DNA from: Shinella granuli
Lineage (GTDB): Bacteria > Pseudomonadota > Alphaproteobacteria > Rhizobiales > Rhizobiaceae
DNA length: 64,000 bases
Assembly: GCF_004341885.1 (NCBI RefSeq)
Contig: NZ_SLVX01000016.1
Coordinates: 1-64,000 of the forward strand
Direction of reading: 5' to 3'
The notes beneath the pieces are model-generated. The model saw nothing but the letters and a program-made list of their open reading frames with translations. It did not search any database and was not told the origin of the DNA. Positions 26,734 to 36,250 of this stretch are shown one piece after another. Each line of letters begins with the position of its first letter. The first letter of the stretch is position 1. The translations under genes were made by a program, and so were the position numbers.

Positions 26734-27777
26734 TCATTTGGTGGCGTAGAACTTCGCCATGTCGGGCAGGCGCTTCACGCGGATGCTGGAGGCCTTGCCG
26801 GCGGTGCGGAAGGCTTCGAAGCGCTCCTTGCAGACGTCCGCCATCAGGGCGGTCGCTGGCTTCAGGTAGTTGCGCGGGTCGAAATTGTCCGGCTTTTCCT
26901 TGAAGTTCTTGCGGATCGTGCCGGTCATGGCAAGGCGCAGGTCCGTGTCGATATTGACCTTGCGCACGCCGAGCGGGATCGCCTTCTGGATTTCGGCGAC
27001 CGGCACGCCCCAGGTCTGCTTCATCTCGCCGCCATAGGCGGTGAAGAGATCCTGCAGGTCCTGCGGAACCGAGGAGGAGCCGTGCATGACGAGATGCGTG
27101 TTCGGCAGCTTCTCGTTGATCTTCGCGATCGTATCGATCGACAGGATGTCGCCGTCCGGCGCGCGGGTGAACTTGTAGGCGCCGTGGCTGGTGCCGATGG
27201 CGACGGCCAGCGCGTCGACGCCGGTCCTGGAGACGAAGTCGAGCGCCTGGTCCGGATCGGTCAGCAGTTCCTCGCGGGAAAGCTTGCCCTCGAAGCCATG
27301 GCCGTCCTCCTTGTCGCCGGCGCCCGTTTCCAGGTTGCCGAGACAGCCAAGCTCACCTTCGACCGAAACGCCGGCCGCGTGCGCAATCTTCACGACCTCC
27401 GCCGTCACATCGACATTGTATTCGTAGCTGGCGACGGTCTTGCCATCGGCGAGCAGCGAACCATCCATCATGACGGAGGTGAAGCCGTTGGTGATGGCCG
27501 AGATGCAGGTGGAGGGCTGGTCGCCGTGGTCGAGGTGAAGGCAGACCGGGATATGCGGATATTCCTCTGCCGCACCGAGGATCAGGTGGCGCAGGAAAGC
27601 ATCGCCCGCATAGGCGCGCGCACCGCGGCTCGCCTGCAGGATCACCGGAGAATCCGTCGCATCCGCCGCGCGCATGACCGCCTGGATATATTCCAGGTTG
27701 TTGACGTTGAATGCGGGCAGTGCGTAGTCATTCTCCGCTGCGTGATCGAGCAATTGCCGCATGGTGATCAATGCCAT
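26734..27777 (-). CDS. fba: Class II fructose-bisphosphate aldolase
   Basis: A 347-residue zinc-dependent aldolase of the CbbA-like subtype. Conserved elements are [16 protein letters not shown], the zinc/catalytic stretch [44 protein letters not shown] and [10 protein letters not shown], with [13 protein letters not shown]-type phosphate binding ([16 protein letters not shown]). It interconverts fructose-1,6-bisphosphate with DHAP and glyceraldehyde-3-phosphate. The ATG at 27777 has AGGAGGACAGGA directly upstream. It lies between the FtsK terminator and the palindromic element. Confidence 0.96.
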   Translation of the reverse strand: MALITMRQLLDHAAENDYALPAFNVNNLEYIQAVMRAADATDSPVILQASRGARAYAGDAFLRHLILGAAEEYPHIPVCLHLDHGDQPSTCISAITNGFTSVMMDGSLLADGKTVASYEYNVDVTAEVVKIAHAAGVSVEGELGCLGNLETGAGDKEDGHGFEGKLSREELLTDPDQALDFVSRTGVDALAVAIGTSHGAYKFTRAPDGDILSIDTIAKINEKLPNTHLVMHGSSSVPQDLQDLFTAYGGEMKQTWGVPVAEIQKAIPLGVRKVNIDTDLRLAMTGTIRKNFKEKPDNFDPRNYLKPATALMADVCKERFEAFRTAGKASSIRVKRLPDMAKFYATK

Positions 27778-27925
27778 TCCTGTCCTCCTTGGGATGCTGG
27801 TTTCTCGGGTCGGCGGCACTATTCACAGATCGGTCCGCCATATGCAACAGGCCGGAAAGAACCTGTTCCAAGCCAAATCGATTAAATGGGACACGCGCAA
27901 CGAATTTCCCGTGGACATGACGAAA

Positions 27926-27951
27926 ATCCGGCCCGCGGTGGCGGGCCGGAT
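27926..27951 (-). terminator. Rho-independent terminator of the ftsK-like gene
   Basis: A perfect 11-bp stem (ATCCGGCCCGC / GCGGGCCGGAT) with a 4-base loop, followed on the minus strand by TTTTC. It lies 73 bp past the stop of the leftward FtsK gene. Confidence 0.8.
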
Positions 27952-28023
27952 CGAGAAATGCGTTCCGATTCAAACAAGTAGGACAAATGCCCGGCGGCTG
28001 GGCAATCGCCGCCGGCCCAATTG

Positions 28024-30747
28024 TCAATCGTCGTCGGTCGGCTCGGGCGCCTGGAAGCTGCCGCGCTCGCCGGAGATGATCTCGCGTTTGCCGACATGGT
28101 TGGCAGGACCGACGAGGCCTTCCTTCTCCATGCGCTCGACGAGGGAGGCGGCACGGTTGTAACCGACGGCAAGGCGCCGCTGGATATAGGACGTCGAGCA
28201 CTTGCGGTCACGCATCACGACCTTGACGGCCTTCTCGTAGAGGTCGTCGCCGTCTTCTGCCGCGATATCGCCCTTGTCGAACACCGCACCGCCTGCCGCC
28301 GGCTTCTCGTCCTCTTCTTCCTCTTCCTCGGCCGTCACGGTCTCCAGATATTCCGGGCGACCCTGGGCCTTCAGGTGCAACACGACCTTTTCGACCTCCT
28401 CGTCGGAGACGAAGGGACCATGCACGCGGGAAATACGGCCGCCGCCGGCCATGTGCAGCATGTCGCCCTGGCCGAGGAGCTGTTCGGCGCCCTGCTCTCC
28501 GAGAATGGTGCGGCTGTCGATCTTCGACGTCACCTGGAAGGAGATGCGCGTCGGGAAGTTGGCCTTGATCGTGCCGGTGATGACGTCGACCGAGGGGCGC
28601 TGCGTCGCCATGATCAGGTGGATGCCGGCCGCGCGGGCCATCTGGGCGAGCCGCTGGATCGCGCCTTCGATCTCCTTGCCGGCGACCATCATCAGGTCGG
28701 CCATCTCGTCGACGATAACGACGATATAGGGCATCGGATCGAGGGCGAGCTCCTGCTCCTCGTGGATCGCCTCGCCGGTTCCCTTGTCGAAGCCGGTCTG
28801 GACGCTGATCGAGATCGTCTCGCCCTTGTCGCGTGCGGCGGCCACGCGGTTGTTGTAGCCGTCGATGTTGCGCACGCCGAGGCGGGACATCTTCCGGTAA
28901 CGGTCCTCCATCTCGCGCACCGCCCATTTCAGCGCCATGACGGCCTTCTTGGGATCGGTGACGACGGGGGTCAGCAGGTGCGGAATGCCGTCATAGATCG
29001 ACAGTTCCAGCATCTTGGGGTCGACCATGATCAGGCGGCACTCTTCCGGGCGGAAGCGGTAGAGCAGCGACAGGATCATCGTGTTGATGGCGACGGACTT
29101 GCCCGAGCCGGTGGTGCCGGCGACGAGCAGGTGCGGCATCTTGGCGAGTTCCGCGATGACGGGTTCGCCGCCGATGGTCTTGCCGAGGCAGATCGGCAGC
29201 TTGAAGCCGGTCTTGGCGAAATCCTGGCTCTCGATCATCTCGCGGAAATAGACCGTCTCGCGCGTCGCATTCGGCAGTTCGATGCCGATGACGTTGCGGC
29301 CGGGCACGACCGCGACACGCGCCGACAGCGCCGACATGGAGCGGGCGATATCGTCGGCAAGGCCGATGACGCGGGAGGATTTGACGCCCGGCGCGGGCTC
29401 GAATTCATAGAGCGTGACGACCGGGCCCGGGCGGACATGGATGATCTCGCCGCGCACGCCGAAATCTTCCAGCACGCTTTCGAGGAGGCCGGCATTCTGC
29501 TCCAGTTGTTCCTGGGTCAGAACGTAGCCGACGGTGCCCGGGGGCTCCTGCAGGAGTTCGCGCGGCGGATATTCGTAGGCATCGCCGGCCGGCGTCGCCA
29601 TCATGACCTGGAACGGCCGGGCGCGCGACAGCACCGAGGACGGGGTTTCGCGCACGGGCTCGACAGCCGCAACCGGGGTGACGACCGGCGTGACGGCGAC
29701 CGGGACGGGCTGTACCTCGGCGACGGCCGGCACGGGCTCCGCCACCGTCTCGACGACCGGGGTCGCAACGACCGCAACAGGCTCCGTCTTCACCTCGGCA
29801 ACGGGAGCGGCCTCGACCGCCGCAGTCCGGGCAACGGCCGGGCGGCATTCGACGACGCGGAAGAGCGAGGCGATGGAGGGCACGTCCTGGCGCACCTCGG
29901 GGACCGCGACCGGCTTCGGCTCGGCCACGGCGGCCGGCGCGGGAACGGGCGCCGGCATGCGCACCACGGTGACGGCCGGCCTTGCCGGCCGCTCGACCGC
30001 ATCCTCGTCCGGCACCAGCGTTTCCCAGAAGGCGTGGTCGGAGAGGTTGGCAAAACGGCTGATTGCGGTACGCACGTCGGTCTTCTCGGCTGGCTTTGTG
30101 ATGGAAATGGCCGGTTTGGCGACGGGGAAGATCGCCGCTGCGGCAACGGGTGCCGGCAGCGGGCCGGCCGGCTTGAACACGACGGCGGCATCGGCAGGCG
30201 TTCCGGTCGTGCCCGCGGCGACCACGGCCTGCACCAGCGGCGGCTCCGGCTCGACAACGGCTGCCGCTGCGACAGCCTCGGCCTGCTGTGCCTCGGAGCG
30301 GCGGCGGCGCTCCTCCAGTGCCTCGCGCAGGCGCTGCAGCAGTTCCGTCTGGGAAAGCTGCGCCATCTCTGCAGGCTGAGCCGCCGGCTGGACGGCCTGC
30401 TCGACCATCGGGTCGGCCGGCTGCATCTCTTCCGCGGCCGCCTCCTCGATCCTGGCGGCGACCTTGTCGGGGGTGCGCGTGAAGCGGACGTTCGGCGCCA
30501 TGTAGAAATGGCTCTCCCAGCTTCCGTCGGCATACTGGCCGGGATCGTAGCGCCTCAGCACCGGCGAGCGGAAACGCGGGCGATAGTCCTCGTCGTTGGC
30601 GACCGGCTCTCCGGCTGCATGCCAATCGTCGGCTTGCGGTAGGGATTCCGGCAAGGCATTGTTTTCGCGGGAATAATACGGCGCTTGTTCGCCGGCTCCC
30701 TCTTCGGTTTCAAGGATGGGGTAGAAGTTTGTTCTGGAAATACGCAT
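28024..30747 (-). CDS. ftsK: FtsK/SpoIIIE-family DNA translocase lacking membrane helices
   Basis: A 907-residue protein. Residues 1 to about 400 form a low-complexity linker rich in Ala, Val, Pro and Glu with no transmembrane segments, unlike canonical FtsK. The motor follows: a beta domain with [16 protein letters not shown], Walker A GTTGSGKS at about residues 544-551, Walker [15 protein letters not shown], and [18 protein letters not shown]. The C terminus carries the gamma winged-helix domain ([20 protein letters not shown]), which reads KOPS-type sequences. It should pump DNA during chromosome segregation. It may be a second, soluble paralogue beside a membrane-anchored FtsK elsewhere. 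Confidence 0.93.
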   Translation of the reverse strand: MRISRTNFYPILETEEGAGEQAPYYSRENNALPESLPQADDWHAAGEPVANDEDYRPRFRSPVLRRYDPGQYADGSWESHFYMAPNVRFTRTPDKVAARIEEAAAEEMQPADPMVEQAVQPAAQPAEMAQLSQTELLQRLREALEERRRRSEAQQAEAVAAAAVVEPEPPLVQAVVAAGTTGTPADAAVVFKPAGPLPAPVAAAAIFPVAKPAISITKPAEKTDVRTAISRFANLSDHAFWETLVPDEDAVERPARPAVTVVRMPAPVPAPAAVAEPKPVAVPEVRQDVPSIASLFRVVECRPAVARTAAVEAAPVAEVKTEPVAVVATPVVETVAEPVPAVAEVQPVPVAVTPVVTPVAAVEPVRETPSSVLSRARPFQVMMATPAGDAYEYPPRELLQEPPGTVGYVLTQEQLEQNAGLLESVLEDFGVRGEIIHVRPGPVVTLYEFEPAPGVKSSRVIGLADDIARSMSALSARVAVVPGRNVIGIELPNATRETVYFREMIESQDFAKTGFKLPICLGKTIGGEPVIAELAKMPHLLVAGTTGSGKSVAINTMILSLLYRFRPEECRLIMVDPKMLELSIYDGIPHLLTPVVTDPKKAVMALKWAVREMEDRYRKMSRLGVRNIDGYNNRVAAARDKGETISISVQTGFDKGTGEAIHEEQELALDPMPYIVVIVDEMADLMMVAGKEIEGAIQRLAQMARAAGIHLIMATQRPSVDVITGTIKANFPTRISFQVTSKIDSRTILGEQGAEQLLGQGDMLHMAGGGRISRVHGPFVSDEEVEKVVLHLKAQGRPEYLETVTAEEEEEEDEKPAAGGAVFDKGDIAAEDGDDLYEKAVKVVMRDRKCSTSYIQRRLAVGYNRAASLVERMEKEGLVGPANHVGKREIISGERGSFQAPEPTDDD

Positions 30748-30834
30748 GAACCTGCAAACTCGACGATCATTGCCGATAGGGATGCGTAGATGGTTAGGAA
30801 ATGAAGGTTAACATTGTCTTTGGACGGGACCGAA

Positions 30835-30848
30835 ATCGTGTTCACGAT
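30835..30848 (-). terminator. Short hairpin after the sugar-ABC ATPase gene
   Basis: ATCGTG (30835-30840) and CACGAT (30843-30848) form a 6-bp stem 6 bp beyond the ATPase stop on the minus strand, followed by TTTCGG. It may end the importer operon. The stem is short, so confidence is low. Confidence 0.35.
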
Positions 30849-30854
30849 CCCGTT

Positions 30855-31922
30855 TCATTCCACCCGCTGGCCCTGCGTCCCGAAGAGGTGAAGCCGCTCC
30901 TGCGGCAGGTCGACGCGGACCGCCGGGCCGGGATCCAGCATCGCCCGGTCGAGCGTGAAGATTTTCATCGGGACATCGTGGATGCTCACATGCATGATGA
31001 TGCCGAAGCCCGTCGGCTCGATGAGGTCGACCTTCGCCTCCAACGCGCCATGCGCATCGAGCACCACATGCTCGGGGCGGATGCCGAGCGTCGCCGTCGC
31101 GCCTGATTCGATACCGGCCCGCCGCGGGACGGGCAAGGTCACCCCGTTCGCCAGCCGCAGGTCCGCGTGATCACCCGAAACGAGATAGCGCCCCTCGAAG
31201 AAGTTCATGCCCGGCGAACCGATGAAGCCCGCGACGAAGAGATTGGCCGGCCGGTCGTAGAGATCGAGCGGCGTGCCGACCTGCTGGACGACGCCGGCAT
31301 GCATGGCGACGATCCGGTCCGCCAGCGTCATCGCCTCGATCTGGTCGTGGGTGACGTATATGGAAGTCGCATGAAGATCGCCATGCAGCTTCTTGATTTC
31401 AGCGCGCATCTGCTCGCGCAGGCGGGCATCGAGGTTGGACAGCGGCTCGTCGAAGAGAAAGGCCTTCGGCTGGCGCACGATGGCGCGACCCATGGCGACA
31501 CGCTGGCGCTGGCCGCCGGAAAGCGCGCGCGGGCGGCGCTCCAGCAGCGGATCGAGGCCGAGTTTCGCAGCGGCCCCGCCGACGGCGCTGGCGATCTTCT
31601 CCTTCGCGGTACGGCGGAGCTTCAGGCTGTAGCTCATGTTGTCGGCGACGCTCATATGCGGGTAGAGCGCGTAGGACTGGAACACCATGGCGATGTCGCG
31701 ATCCTTCGGGGCAAGGTCGTTGACCCGCTTGCCGTCGATGCGGATGTCGCCGGACGTGACGTCCTCCAGCCCGGCGATCATGCGCAGCAGCGTGGATTTC
31801 CCGCAGCCCGAGGGGCCGACCAGCACGATGAACTCGCCGTCGCGGATGGTGAGATCGACGCCGTGCAGCACGGAAAAGGCGCCGAAGCTCTTGCGGATGT
31901 CCTGGATGTCGATGGAAGCCAT
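30855..31922 (-). CDS. CUT1 sugar ABC transporter ATP-binding protein (UgpC/MsmK-like)
   Basis: A 355-residue ATPase. The nucleotide-binding domain has Walker A VGPSGCGKST, signature ALSGGQRQRVAMGRA, Walker B FLFDEPLSNLDA and the switch YVTHDQIEAMTLADR. The C-terminal OB/regulatory domain of CUT1 ATPases follows (TLGIRPEHVVLD). It energises the two permeases encoded upstream. The ATG at 31922 gives MASIDIQDIRKSFG, 11 bp after the permease stop. It is last in the operon. Confidence 0.93.
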   Translation of the reverse strand: MASIDIQDIRKSFGAFSVLHGVDLTIRDGEFIVLVGPSGCGKSTLLRMIAGLEDVTSGDIRIDGKRVNDLAPKDRDIAMVFQSYALYPHMSVADNMSYSLKLRRTAKEKIASAVGGAAAKLGLDPLLERRPRALSGGQRQRVAMGRAIVRQPKAFLFDEPLSNLDARLREQMRAEIKKLHGDLHATSIYVTHDQIEAMTLADRIVAMHAGVVQQVGTPLDLYDRPANLFVAGFIGSPGMNFFEGRYLVSGDHADLRLANGVTLPVPRRAGIESGATATLGIRPEHVVLDAHGALEAKVDLIEPTGFGIIMHVSIHDVPMKIFTLDRAMLDPGPAVRVDLPQERLHLFGTQGQRVE

Positions 31923-31933
31923 GGAAGACCCTT

Positions 31934-32764
31934 TCAGCCTTTGACCGCGCCGGCCGTCAGGCCCTGCACGAGGTAGCGCTGGATGAGGAGGAAGAAGAGG
32001 CAGGCCGGGATGAGCGCGAGAATGCCCGCCGCCATCATCTGCCCGAAATCGACCGAGAATTTCGAGACGAAGGTGAGAAGGCCGACCGGGAAGGTCGCCG
32101 CGTCGTTGCCGGAGATCAGCATCAGCGCGAAGAGCAGTTCGCTCCAGGCGGCCGTGAAGACGAAGCCGAGCGTCGCGGCGATGCCGGGCAGCGTCAGCGG
32201 CAGGATGATCTGGCGGAAGGCGACGAACTGCGTCGCCCCGTCGATCATCGCCGCCTCCTCCAGGTCCTTCGGGATGCCGTCGAAGAAGGACTGCATGAGG
32301 AAGGTGGCGAAGGGCACGTTGAAGGCGGTGTAGACGATGATAAGGCCGGTGAGGCTGTTGGTGAGGCCGAGCGGCGAGAGCATCTTGAAGATCGGCGCGA
32401 CCAGCATGACCAGCGGGAACATTTGCGTGATCAGCATCAAGGCGACGATCCAGTATTTCGCCCGGAAACGGAAGCGCGACAGGGCGTAGCCGGCGAGCGA
32501 GGCGAGGATGGTGACCGCCACGGCCGTCGATCCGGCGACGATCAGGCTGTTCTTGAAGAAGGTCGGAAAGGCGCTGTGGGCGATGACGAAGGTATAGTGC
32601 TCGAAGGTGGCGCGCGAGGGCCACATCCGTACGCCCTCGCTGTAGAGCAGGTCGTTCGGCGTCACCGAGACCTTCAGCAGCCAGAACAGCGGGAAGAGCG
32701 CGACCACGATATAGGCGAGGATCGCGAGCCGGTGCGCCACGGTGAGGAAAGGCTTGCTTCTCAT
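31934..32764 (-). CDS. Sugar ABC transporter permease, MalG type
   Basis: A 276-residue inner-membrane permease with about six helices. The cytoplasmic coupling loop is DGIPKDLEEAAMIDGATQFVAFRQIILPL, cut short of the usual EAA-x2-G pattern by nothing, so it is intact. The N terminus begins with a short basic head and AYIVVALFPLFWLLKVS. It pairs with the MalF-type permease upstream, 4 bp away, and with the ATPase downstream. Confidence 0.92.
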   Translation of the reverse strand: MRSKPFLTVAHRLAILAYIVVALFPLFWLLKVSVTPNDLLYSEGVRMWPSRATFEHYTFVIAHSAFPTFFKNSLIVAGSTAVAVTILASLAGYALSRFRFRAKYWIVALMLITQMFPLVMLVAPIFKMLSPLGLTNSLTGLIIVYTAFNVPFATFLMQSFFDGIPKDLEEAAMIDGATQFVAFRQIILPLTLPGIAATLGFVFTAAWSELLFALMLISGNDAATFPVGLLTFVSKFSVDFGQMMAAGILALIPACLFFLLIQRYLVQGLTAGAVKG

Positions 32765-32768
32765 GGTC

Positions 32769-33692
32769 TCACCCCTTGTTCAGCAGCGTCTGGCGCAAAA
32801 GCACGATCAGCATGGAATAGGCCAGCAGCAGGACCAGCAGCACGAGGGCGATGGCCGAGGCATAGCCGAAATCGAGACGCCTGAAGGCCTGCGTGAAGAT
32901 GTAGCTGGCGACGATCTGCGTGCGGTCGGCCGGCCCGCCATTCGTCATGACGACGATGAGGTCGGCGAAATTCGAGATCCAGACGGTGCGCAGCAGGATG
33001 GTGATGGCGATGGTGGGCGCGAGGAACGGCAGGGTGATCGAGAGGAAGCGCTGAACCGGCCCTGCCCCGTCGATGCTGGCCGCCTCGTAGAGATCGCGCG
33101 GGATCGCCTGGAGCGCGGCAAGCAGGGTGATGGCGAAGAAGGGAATGCCCCACCAGACATTGGCGACGATCGGCCCCCACATGGCGAGGTGCGGATCGGA
33201 AAGAATGTTGTTCGGCGCGTCGAGAATGCCGAGCGCATGCATCCAGTGCGGCAGCGGGCCGATGACCGGGTTGAACAGCCAGGCCCAGTTGAGGCCGGCG
33301 AGGAAGCTCGGCACGGCCCAGGGCAGGAAGACCAGCGCCTGCGCCAGGCCGCGTCCGGCAAAAGGCTTGTCGAGCAGCAGCGCGAGGATGAGGCCAAAGA
33401 GGAATTGCAGGAAGACCGAGGCGCCCGTCCACCACAGCGTGTTGCGCAGCGCGCGGAAGAACGCCTGGTCCTCGCTGAGCGCGCGAAAATGATCGAGCCC
33501 GATGAAGCCGCCGGAAAGCGGGTTCAGCAGCTGGATATCGCGGAACGCATAGGAAATGCCGAGCACCAGCGGCACCAGCATGACGGCGATGATGAGGATC
33601 AGCGCCGGCGCGCTGTAGAGATAGGGTTCCGATGCGTCGGCAATCCGCTTCCTGAGCGGCCGCACGGCGTGCGGATGGGCGGCAAGGGTCAT
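32769..33692 (-). CDS. Sugar ABC transporter permease, MalF type
   Basis: A 307-residue inner-membrane permease, with the first helix YLYSAPALILIIAVMLVPLV and the coupling motif PRDLYEAASIDGAGPVQRF. It forms the heterodimeric channel with the MalG-type permease. It is separated from the upstream substrate-binding protein gene by 85 bp that contain a strong hairpin, a common way to keep binding-protein mRNA more abundant than permease mRNA. Confidence 0.92.
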   Translation of the reverse strand: MTLAAHPHAVRPLRKRIADASEPYLYSAPALILIIAVMLVPLVLGISYAFRDIQLLNPLSGGFIGLDHFRALSEDQAFFRALRNTLWWTGASVFLQFLFGLILALLLDKPFAGRGLAQALVFLPWAVPSFLAGLNWAWLFNPVIGPLPHWMHALGILDAPNNILSDPHLAMWGPIVANVWWGIPFFAITLLAALQAIPRDLYEAASIDGAGPVQRFLSITLPFLAPTIAITILLRTVWISNFADLIVVMTNGGPADRTQIVASYIFTQAFRRLDFGYASAIALVLLVLLLAYSMLIVLLRQTLLNKG

Positions 33693-33734
33693 CGTCTCGC
33701 TTCCGTTGAAGGTGGCGGGGCGTTCAAAATATAT

Positions 33735-33766
33735 CTCCGGGCGGAGCCTCGTATCTCCGCCCGGAG
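33735..33766 (-). terminator. Strong hairpin between binding-protein and permease genes
   Basis: CTCCGGGCGGAG (33735-33746) and CTCCGCCCGGAG (33755-33766) form a perfect 12-bp stem with an 8-base loop, followed on the minus strand by ATATATTTT. It can act as a partial terminator or as a 3' stabiliser of the binding-protein transcript. Confidence 0.7.
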
Positions 33767-33777
33767 CGTTCCTCAGC

Positions 33778-35037
33778 CTATTTCTTGGCGAGGAACTTTT
33801 GCTGGGCCTTGGTCAGGTAGTCTGCCCACTGGCCCGCAAGGTCCTCCGGCGTGATGTCGCCGAGAAGGGCTTCCTGCGAGGTCTTGATGACCAGCGAATC
33901 CTTGAAGAAGGCGAACTCCTCCAGATGCGTCGGCATCACGGTCGGCACGGCATCCTTGTCCTCCAGCTCGGCGAACCAGCCCTTGAACTGCTCGCTGGCA
34001 TAGAACGGGTCCTTCTCCGCGGACGTGTGCACCGGCAGCGCGCCCGTGCGCTTGTTCCACTCGATATTGCCCTCCGGGCCTTCGAGCGTCCCGATCAGCT
34101 TCCAGGCGAGATCCTTGTTGGCGCTGGAGGCGAACATCGACCAGCCGGCGAAACCGATCGTCGGGAAGGTTTTCCCATCCGGTCCCTTCGGCATGGTCAT
34201 GATGCCGTAGTCTTCCGCCTTCATGCGCTCGGCAATGGCGATGAGCGCGTCCGGGTCCTGGTCGAGGAAGGCGCAGGTGCCGGAGTAGAAGCCGGCGACG
34301 ATCTCGTTGAAGCCCCAGTTGACGCTGTCCTTCGGGGCGTAACCGTTCTTGTAGAGGTCGATCAGGAAGGTCAGACCCTTCACCCAGCCTTCGCTGTTGA
34401 AGGTGGAGGTGCCGTCCTCGTTGAAGAATTTGTTGTCGCCGGCCATGGAGGCGCCGAACATCACCCAGCCGTTGAGCCCGCCCGGGCCGCCGCGCAGGCA
34501 ATAGCCGTATTTGCCGGGCAGCGCCGAAACCTTCTTGGAGGCCTCGGCGAATTCGTCCAGCGTCTTCGGCGGCTCGGAAACGCCGGCTTCTTCGAGCAGT
34601 TTCTTGTTGTAGAACATGGCGCGCAGGTAGAAGCCGTAGGGCAGCATATAGGCCGTGTCGTCGATGTCGCGGCCGAGTTCCAGGGCACGGGCCGTCAGGC
34701 CGGACGTGTGCTGCCATTTGGCAAGATACGGCTCCAGGCTCTCCAGCATGCCGTTGTTGGCATAGAGCGACAGCCAGGTGTCGGGCATTTCCATGACATC
34801 GGGCACTTCGCCGGCCGAGACCATGGTGGCGAATTTCTGGAAGGCCTCGCCCCAGGGCAGCGAGATGATCTCGACCTTGGTGCCGGGGTTTTCCGCCTCG
34901 AACTTGCCGACGATGGATTTCAGCGTCTCCGTGCGCTCGGGGCTGGTGATCACCTCGACGAGCTTGAGCGTCGTATCGGCCAATGCGCTCGACGCCATCA
35001 GGGTGGTGATGAGTGCTGCAGTCAAAAGTCTCTTCAT
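33778..35037 (-). CDS. Sugar ABC transporter substrate-binding protein
   Basis: A 419-residue periplasmic protein with a signal peptide (KRLLTAALITTLMASSALA, cut near residue 20) and family-1 extracellular binding-protein features: KFEAENPGTKVEIISLPWGE, AGEVPDVMEMPDTWLSLYA, MLPYGFYLRAMFYNKKLLEE. It captures a carbohydrate and delivers it to the two permeases. The ligand is unknown. It follows the PLP enzyme gene by 40 bp. Confidence 0.92.
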   Translation of the reverse strand: MKRLLTAALITTLMASSALADTTLKLVEVITSPERTETLKSIVGKFEAENPGTKVEIISLPWGEAFQKFATMVSAGEVPDVMEMPDTWLSLYANNGMLESLEPYLAKWQHTSGLTARALELGRDIDDTAYMLPYGFYLRAMFYNKKLLEEAGVSEPPKTLDEFAEASKKVSALPGKYGYCLRGGPGGLNGWVMFGASMAGDNKFFNEDGTSTFNSEGWVKGLTFLIDLYKNGYAPKDSVNWGFNEIVAGFYSGTCAFLDQDPDALIAIAERMKAEDYGIMTMPKGPDGKTFPTIGFAGWSMFASSANKDLAWKLIGTLEGPEGNIEWNKRTGALPVHTSAEKDPFYASEQFKGWFAELEDKDAVPTVMPTHLEEFAFFKDSLVIKTSQEALLGDITPEDLAGQWADYLTKAQQKFLAKK

Positions 35038-35077
35038 GGTCGTTCCCTCTTTTCTGGTTTTGCTTCGAAGTTTGACG

Positions 35078-36250
35078 TCAGGTTTCGGTCGCGGCGGTTA
35101 TCGCCGCGTCCAGATCACTCCACAGGGCCTCGGTTCCCTCCAGGCCGACATGGAGACGCACGGACCGCGCATCGATGCCGAAGGCATGCGCGGAATTCGG
35201 CTCGGCTTTCTGCTGAAGAACCACCTCGCCCGGCACGATCAGGCTCTCATGCCCGCCCCAGGAGACGCCGAGCTTGAAGAGCGTCAGGCGGTCGGCGAAG
35301 GCGCGGATGTCGATACCCTCGCGGAAGGTGAAGGAGAAGAGGCCCGACGTGCCGGTCAATCCCGGCGGCAGGCGGTTGGCGAGCGCGGGGTGAAAGACCT
35401 TGTCGACGATGTCGAGCGCCTGAAGCCGTTTGGCGATGTCGAGTGCCGAAGCCTCGTGCGCCTTCATGCGGATCGGCAGCGTGCGCAGGCCCCGCACCAG
35501 CAGCCAGGCGTCGAAGGGCGAGAGCTTGCCGCCGAGATAGGGATAGGCCTCCGAGCGGATGCGGCCGACCAGCTCCTTCGAGCCGGCGACGACACCGGCG
35601 ACGACGTCGCTGTGGCCGCCGAGATATTTCGAGGCCGAGTGCAGCACGAGATCGACGCCGAGCGTCAACGGCCGCTGGAAGACGGGGCTCGCCCAACTGT
35701 TGTCGATGACGCTGACGATGCCGTGGCGCCGGGCAAGGGCGGCGAGCGCGCCGACATCGTGCGCCTCCATCACCCAGCTCGTCGGGCTTTCGAGATAGAG
35801 CAGCCTGGCGCCCGGCAGGGCTTTTGCCACCGCCTCCTCGTCGCGCCCGTCGACATAGGTCACCTCGATCTTCATGCGCTTGAGATGCGTGCCGAACAGG
35901 CGGAAGGCATCCGGGTAGCAATGGCGCACGGCGACGATGCGGTCGCCCGGCTCGACGAAGGAAAGCACGGTGGAGGAGATCGCCGCCATGCCGCTCGCAA
36001 AGCCCAGCGCGTCCTCGCCGCCTTCGAGCTTGGCCAGCATCTCCTCGAAGGCGCGCACCGTCGGGTTGAGGCCGCGCGTATAGATCGGCCGCACGATCTC
36101 CCCGCGATAGGCGGCCACCATCTCGTCATAGCTGCCGAAGGTGAAGAGCGAGGTCTGCACGATGGGCGGCACCACCGCGTCGAAGGCGTTCGCCTCGTCA
36201 TGGGCGACGGTGAGGGCGGCAAAGTCGAACGGATCGGCTCCGTTGATCAT
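35078..36250 (-). CDS. Cys/Met-metabolism PLP-dependent enzyme (cystathionine gamma/beta-lyase fold)
   Basis: A 390-residue fold-type I enzyme. Conserved parts are VPPIVQTSLFTFGSY, YTRGLNPTVRAFEEMLAKLE, ALGFASGMAAISSTVLSF, YLESPTSWVMEAHDVGALA, and the PLP lysine in LHSASKYLGGHSDVVAG. It could act as a C-S lyase or as a gamma-replacement enzyme. Its start overlaps the regulator stop (ATGA at 36250-36247), and a sugar importer follows. The pairing hints at a sulfur- or amino-bearing imported substrate, which is inference. Confidence 0.9.
   Translation of the reverse strand: MINGADPFDFAALTVAHDEANAFDAVVPPIVQTSLFTFGSYDEMVAAYRGEIVRPIYTRGLNPTVRAFEEMLAKLEGGEDALGFASGMAAISSTVLSFVEPGDRIVAVRHCYPDAFRLFGTHLKRMKIEVTYVDGRDEEAVAKALPGARLLYLESPTSWVMEAHDVGALAALARRHGIVSVIDNSWASPVFQRPLTLGVDLVLHSASKYLGGHSDVVAGVVAGSKELVGRIRSEAYPYLGGKLSPFDAWLLVRGLRTLPIRMKAHEASALDIAKRLQALDIVDKVFHPALANRLPPGLTGTSGLFSFTFREGIDIRAFADRLTLFKLGVSWGGHESLIVPGEVVLQQKAEPNSAHAFGIDARSVRLHVGLEGTEALWSDLDAAITAATET

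Noticed and set aside
28021-30642. Very long open frame (over 870 codons) on the plus strand opposite ftsK
   Set aside because: It is an antisense shadow of a well-supported gene; His/Arg/Asp-rich low-complexity translation with no family features, caused by high-GC codon use.
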